Below are positions 33,640-38,833 of a stretch of 38,833 nucleotides of DNA, one piece after another (the stretch's first letter is position 1; each line of letters starts with the position of its first letter). The notes below the pieces were generated by a model, which was not told where the DNA came from, did not search any database, and worked only from the letters and a program-made list of their open reading frames with translations. A program made the position numbers and the translations under genes. The stretch comes from Acinetobacter sp. HR7 (lineage in GTDB: Bacteria > Pseudomonadota > Gammaproteobacteria > Pseudomonadales > Moraxellaceae): positions 1 to 38,833 of the forward strand of contig NZ_JPQO01000025.1 in the NCBI RefSeq assembly GCF_000773685.1, given 5' to 3'.

Positions 33640-34745
33640 AAGCACTTTGGGCAGCTTATTGCCAAACTTTTAAGGATATTATTGCTAATACCAGCATCTT
33701 CACGACACTGATTTTATCGGTATTGTTTTACAGTTTTTTCTATCCAACCGCATATAAGGCGGAACAGGCAGAAGCATTACCTATTGTTATCGTGGATGAA
33801 GAACAGAGTGCGCTAAGTAACACCATTATCAGTCATGTTAGCCAGAGTCCCAATGTGCAGATTACAGCAGTTACCGGAAATTTTGCTGAAGCCAAACACA
33901 TGGTCGAAACCCAGCAAGCCGATGGCATCCTATTATTGCCAGACAATCTTTCCCAGACCATCCGGCATGGAGAAAATGGCGGGATCGGATTGTATTTAAG
34001 TGCTGCCAATTTCCTGATTACTAAACAGATCGGTTTAGGATTGGTTTCATCAGTTGAAAATACTTTAAGTGAATATGCCGAACGCTTTAGCGAGATTTCG
34101 CATTTTTCTCCTGCCCTATCCATTCACCAGATTCCGCTATTTAACCCGCTGTCAGGTTATGGCAGTTATGTATTTCCAGCTGTAGCACCGTTGATTATTC
34201 ATCAGACGATTTTTCTGGGACTGAGCATGCTGTTGGCGCTGTATCGGGAAAATAAACAGATCATCAATCTGACCCGTTTGTCCGGGATTAGTCTGGCCAT
34301 TCTGACCATTGGTTGTCTGGGCTGTTACTACCTGTTTGGCTTTACCTTCTGGTACTTTGATTATCCGCGTGGCGGGAATTTCTGGGGTATGCTGTTGGCT
34401 GTACCTATCTTTGTGTTTTGCATCATTGGGATTTCCACCCTGTTTGCCAGCTTTCTGGACATGCCGGAACGTGCTGGACACGTCATCGTGTTTACCTCGA
34501 TTCCGCTGTTTATGCTCTCGGGCGTAGCCTGGCCCTATGCTGCCATGCCTGCCTGGATGCAAATGCTGGGACAAACTCTGCCTTCAACACAAGCCGTGCA
34601 TTTATTTATTCAACTCAATCAGATGGGTGTGCCGACCTCGCTGATACTTGGCAAGTTAGCCTATTTGCTGGCTGTGGGAAGCATTTGTTTATGCTTAGGC
34701 TATTACCGTTTAAACCGACAAAATAAACAGCTTTCGTTTGATTAA
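33636..34745 (+). CDS. ABC-2 type permease (YhhJ/YbhS-like), subunit 2
   Basis: The 369-aa paralogue of the preceding permease has the same topology. There is an N-terminal helix (about 17-37), a periplasmic domain (IVIVDEEQSALSNTIISHV at about 48) ending in LFNPLSGYGSYVFPAVAPLIIHQT, and five or six C-terminal helices. The ATG at 33636 is chosen: AAGGAG precedes it and it overlaps the previous stop; a frame reaching back to 33513 lies inside the previous gene. It ends the exporter operon. Its stop is eight bases from the stop of the convergent lipoprotein gene, with no terminator in between. Confidence 0.85.
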   Translation: MKALWAAYCQTFKDIIANTSIFTTLILSVLFYSFFYPTAYKAEQAEALPIVIVDEEQSALSNTIISHVSQSPNVQITAVTGNFAEAKHMVETQQADGILLLPDNLSQTIRHGENGGIGLYLSAANFLITKQIGLGLVSSVENTLSEYAERFSEISHFSPALSIHQIPLFNPLSGYGSYVFPAVAPLIIHQTIFLGLSMLLALYRENKQIINLTRLSGISLAILTIGCLGCYYLFGFTFWYFDYPRGGNFWGMLLAVPIFVFCIIGISTLFASFLDMPERAGHVIVFTSIPLFMLSGVAWPYAAMPAWMQMLGQTLPSTQAVHLFIQLNQMGVPTSLILGKLAYLLAVGSICLCLGYYRLNRQNKQLSFD

Positions 34746-34753
34746 ACTAGAGC

Positions 34754-35173
34754 TTATTCCCCGTAAACCCGAATATAGAAATTCTGGATTTTGGTACTGC
34801 CATTGGGCTTGTCAAAGCTGACATCGTACTGCACCAGATTCTTTGGATAGGCAATTTCATAGCTGACCTTGTATTCACTCGGTTTGCCGGTTTCTTCCAC
34901 AAAGGTTTTCACCATCAAGGTCTTGGACTTGTATTCACCCTCCGGAATGGAATGTGAAAACTTTTTCATGGTTTTCTGGTTTTCCTGGAAATACTGCTGA
35001 AGTTTAGGATCCAGATAGCTTAGGAATTCCTCATACTTGCCATCACGCAGGTCGTTGTAAGCAATTTCAGCTACCTTTTCCTGCGCAGGACTCGGATTCG
35101 GCACCTGATCTGTATTGCTACAACCTGCCAGCAGACCTAGTCCAGCCAGTAACATCAGTTTGGTTTTCATCAT
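34754..35173 (-). CDS. Small lipoprotein of unknown function
   Basis: The 139-aa protein begins with a lipoprotein signal peptide (MMKTKLMLLAGLGLLAGC; Cys18), with Ser+2 favouring the outer membrane. The mature part has a helical start (AEIAYNDLRDGKYEEFLSYLDPKLQQYF) and a beta-rich second half (KVSYEIAYPKNLVQYDVSF, IQNFYIRVYGE). This is a small NTF2-like or cystatin-like plan seen in several DUFs, but I do not assign one. Two adjacent ATGs (35173 and 35170) are possible, with GGAA about nine bases upstream. It lies just after gyrA on the same strand but beyond the gyrA terminator. Confidence 0.75.
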   Translation of the reverse strand: MMKTKLMLLAGLGLLAGCSNTDQVPNPSPAQEKVAEIAYNDLRDGKYEEFLSYLDPKLQQYFQENQKTMKKFSHSIPEGEYKSKTLMVKTFVEETGKPSEYKVSYEIAYPKNLVQYDVSFDKPNGSTKIQNFYIRVYGE

Positions 35174-35195
35174 CTCATTTCCAATCAAATCTGTA

Positions 35196-35221
35196 AAAAA
35201 GGACGCCGAAGCGCCCTTTTT
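35196..35221 (-). terminator. Terminator after gyrA
   Basis: On the minus strand GGGCGC-TTCG-GCGTCC, a stem with a UUCG-type tetraloop and one mismatch, followed by six T. It closes the gyrA transcript before the lipoprotein gene. Confidence 0.8.
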
Positions 35222-35237
35222 ATAAGAAGAATACAGC

Positions 35238-38204
35238 TTATTCTTCTGTGGTGTTGTCTTCATCCTGAGCTGTTTCAGCAGCATCAGTCGTTTCAGATGA
35301 AGTCTGTTCGGTTTCTTCAACCAGATCCAGTTCTTCTTCATCGTCAACTGCTTCGATCGCTTCAACACCGACCAGTTTTTCATCTTCTGCCAGACGGATC
35401 AGACGTACACCTTGGGCATTACGGCCAGTCTGTGCCACTTCAGATGCACGGGTACGAACCAGCGTACCGCCATCAGAAATCAGCATCAGTTCTTTAGAAG
35501 CATCAATCGCAACTGCACCCACCAGCTCACCGTTACGTTCAGAGGTCTTGATTGCAATCACACCCTTACCGCCACGTTTCTTGGTTGGGAAATCATCGAC
35601 CGGCGTACGTTTACCATAACCGTTTGCAGAAGCACACAGCACTTCGCCAGTTTCTGGAACCACTACCAGTGATACGATACGGCTAACCAGGTTGCTTTCT
35701 GAAGAGTCTTCATCATCCGATTCAACATCGACATCTTCAACATCTTCTACCTGAGACGCACCGATGGTCACACGCATACCGCGTACACCCTTCGCTGAAC
35801 GGCCCATGGCACGAACGTCAGTTTCAGCAAAACGGATTGCTTTACCTTCATTCGAGAACAACATGATTTGCTGTTCGCCATCGGTAATTGCCACGCCTAT
35901 CAGGGTATCATCACCATTCAGTTCAATGGCACGCAGACCATTTGAACGGACATTCGAGAATTGTTCCAGCTCAACACGCTTGATGGTACCGTACTCGGTT
36001 GCCATGAATACGTAGAAGTTTTTACGCAGGTTTTCTGCCTGTTCAGCAAACTCGGCAACGACTTCATCATCCAGATCAGTTGCAGACAGTTCTACACCCA
36101 GCTGTTTCAGCTGTGAACGCAGAGCATCGGATAAGTCATCACCATCTGCCAGTTCAGCAAAGGCTGCTTCTAGCTCGGCATAGTGTGACTTGATGATGTC
36201 ATTTTCTAGCAGCTTGTCTTTATTCGTTTTCACGAAGCTGCGGAAATCTGCCAGACGATCCTTGAAGCGTTTTGGCGCATCAATCACCGGCAGAATTGCT
36301 GTAATGGTTTCGTTGTCCTCAAGCGGTAACAGATTCACCATTGGACGACCTTTGGAACCACGAGAGGCTTGAGGTACTTCAAAGACTTTCAGACGGTAAA
36401 CCTTACCGACATTGGTGAAGCAGAGTACGGTCGCATGGTTCGAAGTGACGATCAGATGACGGATATAGTCATCTTCTTTCATCGAAGTGGCTGATTTACC
36501 ACGGCCGCCACGGCGTTGTGCCGCATAGTCAGATAATGGCTGAGTTTTCGCATAACCAGAGTTCGAAACAGTCAATACCACCTGTTCTTCTGGAATCAGG
36601 TCTTCACGAGAGAAGTCCACGCGAGATTCCACGATCTCGGTACGACGTGCATCTCCATACTGTTGCAGGATTAAAGAAAGTTCTTCTTTGATCACGTTCA
36701 TCAGCAGGTTAAAGTCATTCAGAATCGCGGTGTATTCTGCGATTTGTCCCAGAATCTCGGTATATTCTGCTTGTAACTTGTCCTGTTCCAGACCAGTTAG
36801 ACGGTGCAGACGTAATTCCAGAATTGCACCGACCTGGGTTGGAGACAAACGGTAAATCTCGCCATCAATACCGAATGGACGGCTTGGATCTTCACCTTCA
36901 ATTTCGTCAGGGCGTACAGAAACCGCGCCCGCTTTTTCCAGTAATGCAGCCACGCCACCTGCAGCCCATTCACCGGCCTGTAAACGTTCACGTGCTTCTT
37001 GTGGGTTTGCAGAAGTCTTGATGGTTTCAATGATGGCATCAATATTCGCCAGTGCAACCGTCAAACCTTCCAAGATATGACCACGTTCACGTGCCTTACG
37101 CAGTTCGAACATGGTACGACGAGTCACTACTTCCTGACGGTGACGGATAAACGCGGCAATAATGTCTTTCAGGTTCATCAATTTCGGCTGGCCATTATCC
37201 AAGCAGACCATATTGATGCTGAAAGCATTTTGTAGCTGGGTATTCAGGAACAGGTTATTCACGATCACTTCAGCGTTTTCACCACGCTTCAGGTCGATCG
37301 CAATACGCATCCCTTCCTTGTCGGATTCGTCACGCAGTTCTGAAATACCTTCCAGTTTTTTCTCTTTGACCAGTTCAGCGATACGTTCAATGGTTTTCGC
37401 CTTGTTAACCTGATATGGAATTTCAGTGAAGACAATCGTGCTACGACCAGATTTCGCATCTTCTTCGATATGGTATTTACCACGTATGAACAGACGCCCT
37501 TTACCGGTACGATACGCGTCGACAATGCCAGATTTACCGTAGATGATGCCGCCTGTCGGGAAGTCAGGACCTGATATGTGCTCCATCAACCCTTCAATGC
37601 TGATATTTGGATCATTGGCATACGCCAGGCAGGCATTGATGACCTCAGTCATGTTATGCGGTGCCATGTTGGTTGCCATACCCACGGCGATACCAGCAAC
37701 ACCATTCACCAGCAGATTCGGAATACGCGTTGGCAGCACTTGTGGAATGCGTTCAGAACCGTCATAGTTGTCTTCCCATTCCACGGTATCTTTTTCAAGA
37801 TCGCTAAGGAGTTCATGGGTCAGCTTACGCATACGTACTTCGGTATAACGCATTGCCGCTGCACTATCGCCATCGACAGAACCGAAGTTACCTTGACCGT
37901 CTACCAACTGGTAACGCAAGCTAAAATCCTGGGCCATACGGACAATGGTTTCATAAACGGCAGAATCACCATGCGGGTGATATTTACCGATTACGTCACC
38001 GACTACACGTGCAGACTTTTTATATGCTTTGTTATAGTCATTGCCTAATTCGTGCATTGCGAAAAGCACACGACGATGAACCGGTTTTAAACCATCTCGT
38101 ACATCGGGCAATGCACGTGACACAATCACGCTCATCGCATAATCGAGATATGAGCTTTTAAGTTCATCCTCAATGGCAATCGGTCTAATTTCCGATACGC
38201 TCAT
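35238..38204 (-). CDS. gyrA: DNA gyrase subunit A, with large C-terminal-domain insertion
   Basis: GyrA is the DNA-cutting subunit of gyrase, which introduces negative supercoils. The 988-aa protein is longer than E. coli GyrA (875). The catalytic Tyr120 is in AAMRYTE; the quinolone region [10 protein letters not shown] has Ser81 and Glu85, the susceptible Acinetobacter pattern. The GyrA box is QRRGGRG (about 556-562). The C-terminal beta-pinwheel is interrupted by a charged helical segment at residues about 641-729, where E. coli has about eight residues. A second acidic insert ([18 protein letters not shown]) lies near 825. The tail is acidic. AAGGAG precedes the ATG. Confidence 0.95.
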   Translation of the reverse strand: MSVSEIRPIAIEDELKSSYLDYAMSVIVSRALPDVRDGLKPVHRRVLFAMHELGNDYNKAYKKSARVVGDVIGKYHPHGDSAVYETIVRMAQDFSLRYQLVDGQGNFGSVDGDSAAAMRYTEVRMRKLTHELLSDLEKDTVEWEDNYDGSERIPQVLPTRIPNLLVNGVAGIAVGMATNMAPHNMTEVINACLAYANDPNISIEGLMEHISGPDFPTGGIIYGKSGIVDAYRTGKGRLFIRGKYHIEEDAKSGRSTIVFTEIPYQVNKAKTIERIAELVKEKKLEGISELRDESDKEGMRIAIDLKRGENAEVIVNNLFLNTQLQNAFSINMVCLDNGQPKLMNLKDIIAAFIRHRQEVVTRRTMFELRKARERGHILEGLTVALANIDAIIETIKTSANPQEARERLQAGEWAAGGVAALLEKAGAVSVRPDEIEGEDPSRPFGIDGEIYRLSPTQVGAILELRLHRLTGLEQDKLQAEYTEILGQIAEYTAILNDFNLLMNVIKEELSLILQQYGDARRTEIVESRVDFSREDLIPEEQVVLTVSNSGYAKTQPLSDYAAQRRGGRGKSATSMKEDDYIRHLIVTSNHATVLCFTNVGKVYRLKVFEVPQASRGSKGRPMVNLLPLEDNETITAILPVIDAPKRFKDRLADFRSFVKTNKDKLLENDIIKSHYAELEAAFAELADGDDLSDALRSQLKQLGVELSATDLDDEVVAEFAEQAENLRKNFYVFMATEYGTIKRVELEQFSNVRSNGLRAIELNGDDTLIGVAITDGEQQIMLFSNEGKAIRFAETDVRAMGRSAKGVRGMRVTIGASQVEDVEDVDVESDDEDSSESNLVSRIVSLVVVPETGEVLCASANGYGKRTPVDDFPTKKRGGKGVIAIKTSERNGELVGAVAIDASKELMLISDGGTLVRTRASEVAQTGRNAQGVRLIRLAEDEKLVGVEAIEAVDDEEELDLVEETEQTSSETTDAAETAQDEDNTTEE

Positions 38205-38220
38205 GCATACTCCTTATTCT

Positions 38221-38240
38221 ACAGGTCCAGGTTGACCTGT
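38221..38240 (-). promoter_or_regulatory. Hairpin in the gyrA leader
   Basis: ACAGGTC and GACCTGT (7-bp perfect stem, six-nt loop) sit 17 bases before the gyrA start, close to the AAGGAG ribosome binding site. It may modulate translation or protect the mRNA 5' region. Confidence 0.45.
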
Positions 38241-38312
38241 ATTTATATGTCGTAAATCTAGCTAAAAATTGGCCCAAAAAAAGGTTGAACCAATATTAAA
38301 ATTCAGTCGGAC

Positions 38313-38321
38313 AGTATAGCA
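38313..38321 (-). promoter_or_regulatory. Putative extended -10 promoter for gyrA
   Basis: On the minus strand TGC-TATACT (complement of 38313-38321) forms an extended -10, with no clear -35. It lies about 110 bp upstream of gyrA, giving a leader that includes the hairpin at 38221-38240. Gyrase promoters are often supercoiling-sensitive; that is not visible here. Confidence 0.45.
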
Positions 38322-38414
38322 TAAAACCGCCCAAATTAAGCCGTTTCCGATACAACTATCTAAAGGATTTTCAGTAGAAATTTTAACCAATTCACAGATT
38401 TTTACGTATAAAAA

Positions 38415-38446
38415 AACCTCCCCAGACAGAGGTTCATTTTGAACCT
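38415..38446. repeat. Two overlapping alternative hairpins
   Basis: AACCTC (38415-38420) pairs with GAGGTT (38429-38434). Alternatively AGGTTCA (38430-38436) pairs with TGAACCT (38440-38446). The two share GGTT and are mutually exclusive, an attenuator-like layout. A G-run follows at 38454-38458. Confidence 0.45.
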
Positions 38447-38465
38447 GATTTATGGGGGTTCAGGT

Positions 38466-38612
38466 ATGGAAATTTTCACTTCGGAATCTGTAATTTTATC
38501 TGGGCAATCGAGGGGTGAAAGCTGTTTTGACCTTACTTTAAAATCTCATTGGAATCATAATCAGGCAATTAAAAACCAAGTGATTTTCTATCCAACCTAT
38601 CGGGAATTCTAG
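38466..38612 (+). CDS. Possible 48-aa ORF before the insertion sequence
   Basis: ATG at 38466 with a GGGGG ribosome-binding-like run seven bases upstream, stop TAG at 38610-38612. The predicted peptide (MEIFTSESVILSGQSRGESC onward) has no recognisable motif, signal or membrane segment. It may be a chance frame or a remnant; it is listed mainly because of its Shine-Dalgarno and the switch-like hairpins ahead of it. Confidence 0.2.
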   Translation: MEIFTSESVILSGQSRGESCFDLTLKSHWNHNQAIKNQVIFYPTYREF

Positions 38613-38679
38613 CAACAGATCATTTAAGTTTTCAGAAAATGACCTTCATCAATAAAACATGAATAGAAGCATTATTTTT

Positions 38680-38693
38680 ATCTCATCTGAGAT
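38680..38693. repeat. Short palindrome before the IS element
   Basis: ATCTCA-TC-TGAGAT is a perfect 6-bp inverted repeat with a two-base centre, an operator-like site. Its association with any gene is unclear. Confidence 0.3.
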
Positions 38694-38737
38694 ATGTTGA
38701 TTCTCATCTTTATATACCAAAAAACAGCGTATCTACT

Positions 38738-38833
38738 AGACCTCTTGCGAAAGTAAAAACTGCCTCAATATAGATTTCATGAAATATCAGAAATTAAACC
38801 GTTTTTCAGATTCTGAATTCAAGCGCTTGGTTG
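38738..38833 (+). mobile_element. Left end of an IS5-like insertion sequence (cut by window edge)
   Basis: From about 38738 the sequence AGACCTCTTGCGAAAGTAAA looks like the terminal inverted repeat of IS5-family elements (GAGACC/AGACC type). It is followed 20-40 bp later by a transposase start. The element runs off the right edge, so the right repeat and target duplication cannot be seen. The exact first base is uncertain by a few positions. Confidence 0.6.
38779..38833 (+). CDS. Partial transposase N-terminus (IS5 family-like)
   Basis: The frame from ATG 38779 reads MKYQKLNRFSDSEFKRLV and runs off the window. This resembles the opening of many IS5-group transposases (MKY.K...LS..EF.RLTG). 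Only 18 residues are visible, so catalytic DDE residues cannot be checked and intactness is unknown. Its position just inside the inverted repeat at about 38738 supports the call. Confidence 0.6.
   Translation, partial: MKYQKLNRFSDSEFKRLV

Noticed and set aside
35174..35383. N-terminal extension of the small lipoprotein gene into gyrA
   Set aside because: It would remove the lipoprotein signal peptide from the N-terminus and runs through the gyrA coding region and terminator.

Overview
The window looks like chromosomal DNA of an Acinetobacter species (Moraxellaceae, Gammaproteobacteria), probably not A. baumannii itself. The reasons are the protein sequences, the gene order perM-hda next to purM-purN, a single LolC/E-type permease paired with LolD, GlyGly-CTERM 'rhombotarget' proteins, a ComEC competence channel, and GyrA with the Acinetobacter-type Ser81/Glu85 pair. 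These assignments come from recognising families by eye; no database search was run. No tRNA, rRNA or CRISPR array was seen.

Layout. 1-298: non-coding leader with a likely promoter. 299-5272: Tol-Pal envelope operon ybgC-tolQ-tolR-tolA, a hairpin terminator, then tolB-pal with its own likely promoter. 5346-7514: a 60-aa unknown (minus), fbp and a TrmH-family RNA methyltransferase. 7662-8996: a small operon of an ECF-like sigma factor, a one-TM possible anti-sigma and a secreted DUF3106-like protein. A bidirectional terminator at 9041-9066 separates it from a convergent AT-rich pair of secreted CSLREA/beta-helix proteins with GlyGly-CTERM tails (9083-13304). 13425-15364: perM-hda (minus). 15499-17203: purM-purN (plus). 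17263-19082: sppA-like protease and an alpha/beta hydrolase (minus). 19209-20216: an LpxL/LpxM-family acyltransferase whose 3' end overlaps comEC (20197-22662, minus). 22755-24672: lolD and a LolF-type permease (minus), almost abutting a divergent PilZ gene (24693-25259). 25273-26673: an EamA transporter and a YaiI/DUF188 protein (minus). 26922-27851: an unrecognised 309-aa protein.

27852-28262 is a 411-bp AT-rich gap with a long terminator and two perfect DnaA boxes 52 bp apart. It is followed by a 47-codon membrane microprotein and serC (minus). 29939-34745 is an exporter operon (TolC-like, HlyD-like, two ABC-2 permeases) without an ATPase gene. 34754-38204 holds a small lipoprotein and gyrA (minus); the GyrA C-terminal domain carries an unusual insertion of about 80-90 residues. 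38205-38833 holds the gyrA promoter and leader, nested hairpins, a possible 48-codon ORF and the left end of an IS5-like insertion sequence cut by the window edge.

Much of the window is envelope biology: Tol-Pal (outer-membrane integrity), LolDF (lipoprotein sorting), the lipid A-type acyltransferase, SppA, the GlyGly-CTERM proteins and the exporter. The most interesting leads are the GyrA insertion, the tandem rhombosortase-type targets beside a sigma-factor operon, the hairpin over the sigma-factor ribosome binding site, the paired DnaA boxes, the PilZ protein with a helical insert, and the ATPase-less exporter.
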